The translations under genes were made by a program, and so were the position numbers. DNA of 64,000 nucleotides from Endocalyx cinctus. Taxonomy: Eukaryota > Ascomycota > Sordariomycetes > Amphisphaeriales > Apiosporaceae. The notes beneath the pieces were generated by a model. The model saw nothing but the letters and a program-made list of their open reading frames with translations, made no database searches and was not told the DNA's origin. This document shows positions 1 through 10,221 of the stretch, in pieces (within the stretch, counting starts at the first letter, position 1; every line of letters begins with the position of its first letter). The DNA is taken from NCBI GenBank assembly GCA_001600455.1, contig BCKC01000004.1, positions 4,018,915 through 4,082,914 on the forward strand, given 5' to 3'.

Positions 1-121
1 CATAACGTGACAGTCTCGGCCATAGTAGAGCCCTCGTCATAGAACGTTCGCAGAAGCTTTGACCTCACGGAGCGGGGCGGGGCCGGCGGAACGTAATAAA
101 GACTTCATCGTTAATATTTTA
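1..121 (-). other. GC-rich coding-like patch at left edge
   Basis: On the minus strand this patch is clearly more GC-rich than the AT-rich DNA next to it. One frame stays open from about position 106 to the window edge and contains the stretch LLRTFYDEGSTMAETVTL. A second frame starts with an ATG near 108 and closes after 23 codons. The open frame looks like the 5' part of an exon that continues to the left of the window, but I do not recognise the family and cannot tell an exon from a relic. Confidence 0.3.
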
Positions 122-786
122 GCGCAGGAGCTGCCGGCCGAGTCACCTGGGAAATACACAAAATTACTTACTTAAGTACTTACTTAATCAAGTAACCATT
201 TCCCTATTAGGTCACCTTGTTAATCCTAAGCTTGGAAGCTTTTTTTTCATCTTTTTTGTTAGATGTGCATTTTTCTAGTTTATTAACAAATGTTCTTCAA
301 TGCACACCAAGCAGGGAAATATCAAAAGAAAACTACCTACATATAATTAGCCAGAATATCAGTATTGACATATAGTCCTAAGACATCAATAACGACCGAT
401 CTGCATTTGAACTCCACATCAAACTGTAGAAATGTTTTAGCAAGGAATAGCAGTGAGGAACCTTTCCACAACAATCAGAGCATATCATGATTTCTTTGAG
501 CCTTTTTTTTCGAAGCATATGATTTCACAAACACCTGGAAAAAAAAAAAAAAAAAGCAAACCAAATGCAGAGAACTGCCCAAAGAAATGGGTATCTTGCA
601 TAACCTTGGATTTGAACTAATGGGACATACAAAACTAGATTAATCAGCCACTTCGTCAATCTCGAAAACTTTACAGCGCATAAATCCTCTCCCAACCTCA
701 TATTCCTATATTTTCTTTCTTAAAACGATTGAATCAGAAAAAAGCTCAATTTTCCAATAATCTTACGAGCTTAGTAGGTAGGTAAT
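122..786. other. Intergenic, AT-rich
   Basis: No gene was seen. The stretch is AT-rich with a 17-base A run near 539-555 and a TTAAGTA-rich patch at 165-195. It lies downstream of the P450 gene and probably carries its 3' UTR and terminator. Confidence 0.5.
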
Positions 787-2811
787 TCATCTGGCTTTTA
801 TCTTGCACATCAACGCAGTCTCCGTCGGGAACCAAGCACCCTTCACCTTCCATTCCATGCTCGGGTCCACAAGCCGCAGCTCATAACGGCACAGTAGGGT
901 AGCCACGATCTTATGAATCTCCACTTCTGCCAAATGGCGACCAATACAGATGCGCGAACCGCCTCCGTACCTAAGATCAGCCGCATTGAAGATTTTCAGC
1001 CTCTTATGGTGCTGCTCCTCGGTCTCGCCGGGGTCCTTCAACCACCGCTCTGGTCGAAATAATTCCGCTTCTTCTCCCCAAACCGATGGATTCCGACTTA
1101 ATACGTAGATGCTCATGCCTACTTCGGTACCACCCGGGAGGGAGATGCCCGGGCTTACCTGGACGCCCCCTTCAGGCACCCGGCGTTCCATCGGAAGGAA
1201 GATGGAAGGATGGAGCCGCATTGCTTCGCGGATTACTGCATGGAGATCTAGCTCGTAGGTTTGGTTCAAGGAGGTGGGGTCTCACGTTAGCCAGCAAGAC
1301 CGAAGGTGAAAAAAAAAACGTAATATTTATAGACAGCCACGAACTTACAAGGAAGCTGACGGACCTGACTGTCTGGGAAAGATTCGTCTAAATTCGCACC
1401 CAGCATTTCTTTTTGAACCCGCTCGTATGCATCTTTATTCTTCAAGAGGAAATAAAATATAGCACGTAGCGCGGTGGCCGTGGTGTCTGCTCCCGCGAGT
1501 AGATTTAGGAATATATAGGATAAAACATCCTGTGTACCGATATCGTCTGGGTACTCTTCTTTTGCTTTCATGTAATAATGTAAGAAGTCGGGGACCTCGG
1601 GATTAAAATTGCTGTCTCGGCCCTCGAGGCGTGCCGTGAGTCGGGCAATGGAGATGGCCGTGACATTAGTGGCATTAGGCGGCCCGAGTCGGTATACCGG
1701 ATTTTTATCCAGAAACAAGTCAAGGAACGGCATTTGGCCTACTCGACTAAAACTGATGCGAAACAATACGGGTTAGTATCTGATCAGTGCTTTTTGAGAT
1801 ATCTCTCCGGGAGAGTGTAGTCTATGAAATTTGTTTCTCTTAACTAGATCAAGAAGCCAAGACTCACTAATTTACAGTCTTGGTACTTAAACCAAGATTG
1901 TTATCATGATCAAAGCCAGCTTGTATGTATCCAAATTGTTGGCTGAATGTTAAGGCGCCAACGATATCCCACGTGACTGATAAATAGGTGCAAATCGTCA
2001 GTCTTGTATTTAATAGCATGAGAGAGTATCGTTTAGATAAAACTCACGGTACGTGATCCATTCCCCTAAGTTGAACGCTGTACCTGAAGGGTCTTTCATG
2101 AACCGTTTCTCTAACTGTTCGCAAAATTCGGTTACCACTTTCTCGACTGTCGGCTCCATCGAGCGAGCAGTTCCCGGAGTATAATACTTCACAATCGGAC
2201 GCTTTACTCGAGCATGTTCGATCGGATCCATTTGGCTGAACATATTGTACGTCATCTTTCCGTTAAGAACAGTGCTATTACTTTTGTAATACGCCGACTA
2301 TTTGCAAGCGGGTTTTTTGTTTTTCTTTGGGTTAGTGGTGGTCATTTTAACAAAATATCTACTAATTATATTAGTGATTAGGAAATTTTGATAGGGTTTC
2401 TTGCCTTCGGCCATTTTCCATCTGTCCCGTATACGGTCTTGATGAGGTTGGGTAAATCCAAATCTAAAGTATTTGGGCCCAGTCTGACAACAGGACCAAA
2501 TTCATCGTGAAGTTTCTTGATTCGGTTATGATGGTCGCCAGTATATACAATCCAGAGTCGCCAGAAATTCGTCCATTCTGCTCAGTTTATTTGGAGCATA
2601 TTAACGGTCAGCACTGAAATAGTTATATTTAATTCAAGCCGTTGGTATCAGTGGACTACTTACGTGCAAGTAGGGGCCCTGGAAATATATTTAAAGGGGA
2701 AGTGATGGCCGCCTTAATCCACCATCCAAGTAGGGTCGCAGCACCAAGAATGGACGTGATTACAACCACTTTTGCCGAATTCAGGAATATTTCGTATAAA
2801 AACTGATGCAT
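787..2811 (-). CDS. Cytochrome P450 monooxygenase, microsomal (pisatin-demethylase-like)
   Basis: Heme-thiolate monooxygenase, expected to be anchored in the ER and fed by a P450 reductase; the substrate is unknown. Six exons close in frame: 2811-2664, 2577-2405, 2297-2048, 1976-1868, 1752-1349 and 1280-787, giving 525 aa, normal for a fungal class II P450. An N-terminal membrane anchor (about residues 12-35) leads to the FPGPLLA hinge. The oxygen-binding helix reads AGADTT, the ExxR motif is E380-R383 (EAMR), followed by FRPERW, and the heme loop YGGGSRICIG has Cys473. The usual first Phe of that loop is Tyr, a mild change. Intron 2 appears to start with GC (GCAAGA) rather than GT, because only this joins the KWPK segment to SAYYK in phase. 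Intron 4 has a perfect TACTAAC branch site. The pisatin-demethylase-like label is family resemblance only. No partner gene is adjacent. Confidence 0.9.
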
Positions 2812-5233
2812 TTTACCAACGGGGCTTCTGGTGTCACGCTATATTTGATTGACAACGAATCGAGTCATATGAATACAGATTATGAGTATATTCTTATATG
2901 AATCCAAAGATGATGTTGCGACTCTCCGTTCGCATAGTACAGTCTATAAACGAGTATTATATAGTCAGAGCTATTGCACGGCCATATTCGCATTCGAATA
3001 TGACCCCTTTAGCCCAGATATAATCATGAATAATATATACCAGAAGAAATTATGGATGGATTAGGAAGGTGTCCCGATTTAAGGACACAAGAAAAATCAG
3101 TATCTACGAACGGATGAAGGGTGGCCCCTGCAAAATTTATCACCGCTGGCTGATTTGAGCTACACAGGTTTAGGATAGAGATATCCCGCCCCTATTAATA
3201 TCATGATTTTTTAGCTACATTGCTTCGCTATTCAGACCTCTTAGGCCAGCAACGCTCTACAGGTGGGGTCGTTGGCAACCTACCCCTTCGCTTCAGCCCA
3301 ATCCTTAGCCGCCTTTACATATATCCCACATGGACTATACATGTGCACATATCTGATTATATGTTTCACGGTATGATTACTGAACACCTGCAAGATCATT
3401 TTCTTTACCGATTATCTGTGGATCAACTCCTCATCAGATACCTAAGTTAGATGCCGAAAGATCACTGCATGCTGCAGGCAGATTACTAATATCGTTGAAT
3501 ATGACTGATCGTTTACTACAAAGACTTGCTTTTGCTGAACATATTAGAATTGCGCAACGGGGTATAATTACTGGACAAATTAATTTAGATCCCCGTCCTC
3601 ATCTTTTCTTTTCTTCTTGGTTTATTTCCATTGTATTGCCAGTCAAATGAGGTGCTACATTGCCACTTCCCCAGCTCCCTTCATCGTTTGGAGCCTATCA
3701 TGAACTTGGTCAATGATGGTTATTTGATATTTACCCCGCTTGTGCTCCTTTGTAAGCTTGCTTGAGATCGCTATACTATGAACAGCCACGCTGTGTATTG
3801 CTTTCTAGCAAGAACTGAAACATCACCGACCTTGTCCTTTTTCACATGTCGGCTATGTACCATGCGAGCTCCTAACTTGATGTGCCGGCTGCTCCATATG
3901 TAAACGCTCGTCTGAGTCAGAAACTGCCCCCCGACAGAAATTCGAGTAACACGGGTATAAGCGACGCGCTAGCAGCCAATCTTTCGTGTGCTTTTCGTTT
4001 ACGGATATAATACGCTGGAAAAAAACTATTTCCTCCTACTCGGAATTACAATAATAGACGCGTATAACTACTCTTTAAGGTAATCTGGTTACAGCATATT
4101 CTATGACCACATTCCTTGCATTGTAATTAATCCTAATCTTGGATAGCCACGAGGCACTACTTATTTCCGAATGATTCCTATTATTTAGCAGATTCCATGG
4201 GTCATTCTTACTTTTAGATATCGTCAATTCATCACCGCTTTCACCATTTTAGTACTGCGAGCTTACCAACCGGAGGCTGATTACCCGGGTAGCTAGGCTG
4301 AAGTAGACCCCAATCCCGAAGCCGTAACAATTATCACGCAAGACATTAAGATATTTTTTTTCCTTATAAACTACTCTCAGCTACAACGATTTTCAAGTTC
4401 AAGTAAACCTAATTTATTCATTTGTAATGTCGCCCGACTAGAAGACCAAGAAGTCAATACATAAAATTAGTGTAGAGAAAATTATGTTGGCCAGGATGTG
4501 ACTATTATAGCCAATGAACATGGTAATCTTTGGATAATGATGAAGGGTATTTTCGTGTACATCGGTAGATATACGAATTTATTCTTGCGCTTGGTTTTAA
4601 AAACTTGTCACTATTGAAAATTCCTTTCACCATTTTCTTTGTTGTTTGAATATCTTTGTTGACTAGCACAAGTAAAGTTGAAGTCTAGGTGTCTCTTCGT
4701 GTATGAAATTATTGATTTACTTAGATCTGTAGGATTAAAGCGTGAGACTGTTGCGGACAAGAAAGCAGGGTGCTTGTTAAAGGATCTGCTGGAATTTGAT
4801 CTTGTTCTATCACAGGCGAAACCTTCTTCAGGCTCCTTGGACCAGAAGCTGAAAGCTTAGCCTCCATTCAAATTATCAAATTACTACAAAACAATGCACG
4901 TGTTTGATATGTACAATGGGATCTCTTCTCACAGAAAGAAACAATTGCTTTGAAAAGTGGGAGGGTACTACGTCACCATTGTCAATAAATCAAAGAATAA
5001 TGCCGTTGTCCATAAACAATGGAACAGTTTTAAATCGTTTCTATACATCAGGAACTCAACTATTTAAATGTCATCGCATATTCCCAAGTTCATGTTGAGT
5101 TTTTTTCCTACTTCACCATCATACATACATAAATTGTCTCAGTCAGTTATCTAACAATTGATCCAATCTCTACTTAACACAGCCATCAACCCAAACCAGC
5201 ACGTACCGTACCATCCTTTCCATCCAAATCATC
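2812..5233. other. Intergenic, 2.4 kb, AT-rich
   Basis: No supported gene. Several open stretches of 60-85 codons exist (for example 3220-3450, an overlapping frame about 3391-3649, 4678-4860 and 4904-5098), but none has a recognisable motif, coding-like base composition or splice structure. The last ~150 bases before 5234 are C- and CT-rich and probably form the promoter and leader of the next gene. Confidence 0.5.
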
Positions 5234-5860
5234 ATGTGTCAGGATATTGAGGAATCCTCTTACACCAAATGTGGACACACGCACCGGTATTGGACAGGGC
5301 ACTCTCGCTTCTGCCTCTTCTACCCTCACGGCCAGACCGGCTTCCACCAAATCCGAGTAAGTAAGTATACCCTCGCCTCCCGATGCCCCCAGTGCGCCGC
5401 TACGATGGAGGCTACCATACTCCAAAAGGATATCCCGAAGTACGTCAGCAAGAGATGTCTCGGTTTTGAGCACCAGGAATCCAGCGCGGTACATTTCGAG
5501 AGTCTAGTCGCCGAGAGCCAAAAAAACGTCGACGCCGAGACGGCCGCTGCGCTGACCCAGAAGGCCATGCGACGGATCGCCTACTACATGAAGGATCTTA
5601 CGGGCGATTACGGTAAGTTCAAGCTCTTCGGCACCATCGTCAGCGTCCCCGACGTTATTGATAAACAGGCCTTGATCAAGTGCTTCGGCTCTTATTATCA
5701 CAAGGAGGGAAGAAAGGGACGCCAGGAGATTATGGATAAACTTCTCAAACGCGCTCAGGACGCCGGGGTTGAAGAGTCACTGGAAGAAGGTCTCTCGATG
5801 AGTCCCATGTCTGTTGATGATTTTGCCGAGGAATCTGAGCCTGGTTCTACAACCAACTAA
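5234..5860 (+). CDS. Small Cys/His-containing protein of unknown function
   Basis: Single exon, 208 aa. I do not recognise a named family. The N-terminal third has C2, C13-G-H15, C27 and a CxxC pair (C51-P-Q-C54). This spacing resembles small fungal proteins that begin MCxxI...CGH and could hold one zinc ion. Residues about 80-180 are helical and charged, and the C-terminus is acidic and Ser-rich (SMSPMSVDDFAEESEPGS). There is no signal peptide or membrane segment. The ATG sits in a good context (AAATCATCATG) after a C-rich leader. The GC-rich third-base usage contrasts with the AT-rich flanks and supports real coding. A zinc-binding scaffold role is only a guess. Confidence 0.7.
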   Translation: MCQDIEESSYTKCGHTHRYWTGHSRFCLFYPHGQTGFHQIRVSKYTLASRCPQCAATMEATILQKDIPKYVSKRCLGFEHQESSAVHFESLVAESQKNVDAETAAALTQKAMRRIAYYMKDLTGDYGKFKLFGTIVSVPDVIDKQALIKCFGSYYHKEGRKGRQEIMDKLLKRAQDAGVEESLEEGLSMSPMSVDDFAEESEPGSTTN

Positions 5861-6517
5861 TATGTACGCTAAGTCAAATATTAGTACTCAAGGCTCTTTA
5901 AGCAGGACTTAAGAAGTACATTGAGTTAACGAAAGATGTAACTAGTAATTAACGTATTATTTCCTTTTCTTACACAAGGCCACAGGTGGCATCGTAACCC
6001 TATCCTTTCACAATACATATATATTTAATACAACTAAATTCTTAATCATTTCTAGTTTAAGTTGCCATACACATTTTGAAATTAATTAACAGTCTGTAGA
6101 AAATGAACCTCATCAGGCATTTAGTCTTGATGCTACCCGACAGGCTGTGATCAAAATGACCCGTGCATAACAGGTGCACCAACAGCCCCCAATGTGCAAA
6201 CAATTTTGGACACCACCCAGACAGCTTACAGGGTATATATGCACGAAAAATCCTATCTTATACACGCGAAACCAACCAAAAAAAAAAAAGTCTATGCATG
6301 TGCCATAAGGTATCACGGCTATTAGAAAACAGAGTAGGGGCCAGCGACATAACACAGCTCAGATAAGGCAGCATTTTTACATAGGTTCTTAAAAAGTGAA
6401 TGTAGCTCATCGCGACCTGTGTCTTTATTTTTTTCCCCTCCTGGAATATTTCCACTGCATTTCTCATATCGCGAACCAAGCCAGATTTCTACTTCTTTTT
6501 AATTATAATAAACGAGA
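5861..6517. other. Intergenic between unknown gene and SDR
   Basis: AT-rich 3' flank of the upstream gene, then the promoter of the SDR gene. There is an A run at 6279-6289 and a T/C-rich leader at 6420-6450, just before the SDR start. No gene was seen. Confidence 0.5.
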
Positions 6518-7501
6518 ATGCCTCAAACGTGCTTCATCACCGGCTGTTCTAGCGGCTTTGGCGAGCTTTTCGTACGTCAACTCCGCATCTTGGGCGACAA
6601 TGTAATCGCTGCGGGGCGCAACGCCGAGACGAAGCTCGCCCATCTGAAAGAAACCGGAGCCACTATCATCGACCTCGACGTGTCTTTGCCCGCGTCGGAG
6701 ATAGAGGCAAAGATGACCGAGGCGTGGGGAATCTATCCCGACGGTATTGACGTCGTTGTCAACAACGCCGGTTATATCCTCAGTGGCGCCATTGAAGAGG
6801 TGACGTATGTTATTGATACCCCTAGATATCGGCTTGTTATTTAATGACAACTAACCCTCAAATTAGATCGCAAGAGCTTGAGGAAGCTATGAGAGTAAAT
6901 TTTCATGGACCTATCACTATCACCAAAGCTTTGTTGCCGAGACTTAGAGCAAAGGGGAAAGGCACGCTGTTCTATATGAGCTCCCAGGCGGGATGGCATG
7001 CCGATCCGGGAGCTGCCGGGTATTGTGCGAGCAAGTTCGCTCTCGAAGGTATACCCATAGCAATACAGCCTACTTGTCGCTTACGAGACACGTCGCTAAT
7101 CATACCGTTCATCAGGTGCTGTCGAGTGCTTGTCGCAGGAACTGGCTATGTTCGCGCCTGTAATCAAAGTCCTCATTGTTGAGCCCGGCTACTTTCGGAC
7201 TCGTGCTTTTAGCAATATTCGTCATGTGCCACCTCGCGTGCCCGAGTATGCAGAGTTTAATGCAGCTGTGCGGAGTGTTGAGGCTGGGATTGTGGGTAAT
7301 GAGCCGGGAGATTCCGACAAAGCGGTTGCTATCATGATTGACTTGGTCAAAGGTACCGGCGTGGCGGCGGGTAAAGTTATTCCCCTTCGCGTACCGCTGG
7401 GAAGCGACGGCCTTCAGAGAATCTCAAAAAAGTGTGAGAACATGCTAAAGATCTGTGATGAGTGGAAAGACGTGGCCACAAGCACAGATATTGCGCAATG
7501 A
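6518..7501 (+). CDS. Classical short-chain dehydrogenase/reductase (SDR)
   Basis: NAD(P)-dependent oxidoreductase of the classical SDR family; substrate unknown. Three exons, 6518-6804, 6867-7048 and 7116-7501, give 284 aa. The Rossmann start is TGCSSGFGE (residues 8-16), followed by the NNAG motif and the active site with a Ser in YMSSQAG, Tyr148 and Lys152 (YCASK). After it comes the EPGYFRT segment that follows the active site in this family. Both introns are short (62 and 67 nt) with GTATGT and GTATAC donors, and phase is kept at each join. The order TGxxxGxG, NNAG, YxxxK is complete, so the enzyme is probably active. It ends 112 bp from the oppositely oriented acyltransferase. The two could act in one pathway, but tail-to-tail placement does not imply co-regulation. 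Confidence 0.92.
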
Positions 7502-7613
7502 GTAAGGATATCTCTTGCAAGAGTAACTACTTATGAGCTATAAAAATCAATTTAGCACATCCAATAAAATAAGTTCAATGCCCTATATTTTCACCTTGGA
7601 CCCTGCTTTAGTA

Positions 7614-9140
7614 CTATTCAATGCCGCATCCCTCCAGAAGCTCCTTGACCGCCATGTCTAAAACGTTATCCACGAAGTCCTTGTCGTAAAAACTATCATT
7701 GAAGCTAGCTCCCAGGCGAAGTGTACCATCCCAAGTCCAAACATGAAACTGTATATTTCTTGTAAGCATCTCAGTTCCAACCCATATGTCGACCAACTTA
7801 AACCTCTGGTCGGCATCTTCAGCACCGTATTCTTTTTTATAGTACGAATCCAATATGCCGAGACTGCTGAGGTCTGGGGTCTGGGCAGGGGGTAGGCCCT
7901 CTGGGACCGGAGCCGAGAATAAGGCCGTCGTCCTCTGTACGTATGCATCGGCGAGATCGAGTAGGCTTATTGCGGTCCCATCGGTGTCGACGGTTTGCGG
8001 AGGTCGCCAGAAGCATACGAGGTCTCTGGCATATACGATGGCAAGATCGCGAGCTATGTCTTCGAACCCTTTGGGCGTGTGACCATCGTGGGATAATACC
8101 GACTCGATGCAGACAGGTAGGCCGGAAAAGTACAGTCCGATGACCTTAGGCAAAAGCTTTGTTTCTGGTGTCGACGTCTCGTCGAGTGCCCGTCGTAAGT
8201 CGACCGGTACAAAAGCGGCGTATGATTTACATAAAGGATGTTGAGGGAAACGAGCTGTAGCTCTCACGATGGCGGCGTGTACAGCGCTTGTAACTTTGAT
8301 ACCCTTCTTTCGACAAGCAGCGATCACGTCGGCGGTCGTGTTGGCCTGCAACCGAGTCGCTGTGTGAATACTATGACGTGGAGTAGCTTCCAAAGAACCG
8401 TCTCGAGTCGGTAAACCGATGCTTGGTACACCACGCAGAAATATGCCAACGAGCTCATCGGCGCCCATCGCTATGGTTGCGTCTTTATCGTCGAGGTTTG
8501 ATTGATGATAAGTAGACTGGGTCTTGGCAAGGTATTCGAGGCTTGGTGCGGGTGCGGGTGCGGAGATGGAATAGGGATCGGTAGCCGGTGATAACCCCGA
8601 CGACAACTCTTCTGGTCTAGTTTTCATCGCTTCGGCTAGCGAATTCAAGAACTCGTGGCTTAGCAGAGTCATTCCAACGCCATCGATACGCCAGTGCGAG
8701 GACCTTATGACGACCTCGGACGATGCTGGGAGCCAATAGCATGTCGCGGTCGGCGTACTATACAGACTAGAGAATAACTGCTCCGAGTTACCATATTCAT
8801 GCACAACCGTGAAAGTAGCATCGACCCATTCGTCAGGTTTTAAAATATCGACGACCAAAGAATCTTGTTTAGAGTCGCATAACCGCGCGCCCAGAGCTGG
8901 GTAACGACAGCGTAGAATTTGCCATGCTCGTTGGAGATAGGGAACAGGATCTTGAATCGCTGGCGGGAAGCTGAGATGTAAGGCGGCGTGAATTGTCCAG
9001 TGCTCACGATTGAGAGGCTTTCCGATCTCTGATAAGGTCTTAAAGAAACCTTCCAGTCTGCCCAGTGGACGGGTGGGTCCGCCGGAACTAGCTCCAGCAT
9101 CTGTGGACATTTCGAACAGCGTTGATTTTTGGTAAGCCAA
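7614..9140 (-). CDS. HxxxDG acyltransferase, condensation-domain superfamily (Tri3-like)
   Basis: Predicted CoA-dependent O- or N-acyltransferase of the chloramphenicol-acetyltransferase/condensation fold. Fungal members such as trichothecene 15-O-acetyltransferase (Tri3) acylate secondary-metabolite alcohols. Single exon, 508 aa, about the usual length for Tri3-like enzymes. The catalytic motif is H149-W-R-I-D153-G154, preceded by a core strand (SSEVVIRSSHW). The second-half solvent-channel region has TWDGTLRLGASFNDSFYD. The DFGWG box of plant-type BAHD enzymes is absent, so BAHD is less likely. The first ATG at 9140 is used; M11 (MSTDAG) is an equally good start. No signal peptide. A biosynthetic tailoring role is inferred from family only. 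Confidence 0.82.
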   Translation of the reverse strand: MAYQKSTLFEMSTDAGASSGGPTRPLGRLEGFFKTLSEIGKPLNREHWTIHAALHLSFPPAIQDPVPYLQRAWQILRCRYPALGARLCDSKQDSLVVDILKPDEWVDATFTVVHEYGNSEQLFSSLYSTPTATCYWLPASSEVVIRSSHWRIDGVGMTLLSHEFLNSLAEAMKTRPEELSSGLSPATDPYSISAPAPAPSLEYLAKTQSTYHQSNLDDKDATIAMGADELVGIFLRGVPSIGLPTRDGSLEATPRHSIHTATRLQANTTADVIAACRKKGIKVTSAVHAAIVRATARFPQHPLCKSYAAFVPVDLRRALDETSTPETKLLPKVIGLYFSGLPVCIESVLSHDGHTPKGFEDIARDLAIVYARDLVCFWRPPQTVDTDGTAISLLDLADAYVQRTTALFSAPVPEGLPPAQTPDLSSLGILDSYYKKEYGAEDADQRFKLVDIWVGTEMLTRNIQFHVWTWDGTLRLGASFNDSFYDKDFVDNVLDMAVKELLEGCGIE

Positions 9141-9660
9141 GAAGGCCCGTGCCGGTTTCTATAGTTAACACTTTTAAGTATCTTTCGAAGAAAATTAGTT
9201 CGGTCGACGCCTTTTGTCTGTTGAGCCAATTCTGCATGAATATGATGTGGAAGAAGGAGCCTCAAGAAGACCATGCATTAGAAAAGAGGGGTTGCAATTT
9301 GGAAAAGGTTACACTTTGTCTGGCCAGTAGTTACATTATTCGTATGCTGCTTTGCATGTAACAAAAATGCGCAAGAAAGCCTGTTCTTGCGTGAGAAAAT
9401 CCTTCTGATGCTTCTAATCAGTCCCACCCGTCCTCCACCCCCTTCTCACACAGTAATGTGCTTTCAACCATGGATCAAAGAAAACCCGGTAAGCGCCCCA
9501 GCTTCCACCCCCTTATTCATTTTCCCAGAGTCTACACTCCACCCTCTTTATATTTTCCATCACGACAGTAGTCAATTTATCCGCCGTCGACATCGAGGTT
9601 TTTCATCATTCATTTTGCACGCTACGACACTCCGGACTAGATATCATTTTCAATCAGGAT
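9141..9660. promoter_or_regulatory. Spacer between divergent acyltransferase and broken gene
   Basis: This 520-bp region lies between two genes transcribed away from each other. It contains a CT-rich stretch on the plus strand (about 9420-9560), typical of fungal promoters and leaders. No reading frame in it is supported. Because the plus-strand gene is broken, only the acyltransferase promoter is likely to be used now. Confidence 0.45.
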
Positions 9661-10137
9661 GCCGGTTCTTCCGACAGACGATGAGATTGCCAACATGGTG
9701 GCCCATCGGTCTGACAACGTAATACCGAACATCGTTGCTTGTACTAGTGTATGTGGCATTGCCTCCGTAGTATTCATCGGATTGCGCTTTAATTCATAGA
9801 GCATGGTCCGTCATGGGTTTATACTGAACCTAAGCGACTGGTTTATCATTTTAGCCTGGGTACGTAGCCACACACTAAACAGCATACTTCGCTGAAATCA
9901 GCCGTCGAAGCTGAAGACTTTCTCGAAGGAAGGTTTTTTTTTCGCCGCCTTCGACATCGCATTTGCCTTGACGACTCGCTACGGAGGTGGGCGGCACATC
10001 ATGTTCATCTTCGTTACGATCAAGTACGCATGAGTAACATTTTCTCATTAATATTGTACGGCGGGTTCTCTATGTCCAGTGTCATCTACCCCTGCCTCTT
10101 TCCCATTTTTAACCTGGGATTATTTCCAATCCGGTAA
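9661..10137 (+). pseudogene. Truncated rhodopsin-domain integral membrane protein (relic)
   Basis: The frame from ATG 9661 gives the N-terminus and first helix of the fungal rhodopsin-domain membrane family, ending in FIGLRFNS. It then hits an in-frame TAG where the family normally continues with Arg. The same frame resumes with RHGFILNLSDWFIILAW, the LR...DW signature. A plausible intron (GTACGT...AAATCAG) joins a second block with ALTTRYGGGRHIMF, matching the GLGRH loop of the family. Helices 3-7 are missing: after about 10040 only short degenerate frames follow before the TAP-like gene. An intact relative is at 38674-40264. The TAG could be removed by a 51-nt GTATGT...CATAG intron, but this would also delete the first helix, so I call it a relic. 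Confidence 0.65.
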
Positions 10138-10221
10138 ATCTAATTTGGTAGTGTACACAAGTGATTTATCTTATTCTTATCCTCCCCTCGAGAATTCTCC
10201 TCATTTTCCCACTCCTTAATC

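Noticed and set aside
3220..3649. Overlapping open frames of about 76 and 86 codons in the AT-rich spacer
   Set aside because: No motif, no coding base bias and no splice structure; frames of this length occur by chance in 2.4 kb read six ways.
787..9140. P450, SDR and acyltransferase as tailoring genes of the PKS
   Set aside because: They are 38 kb or more from the PKS, with byr4, XRCC4 and other general genes in between, so a shared cluster is not supported by this window.
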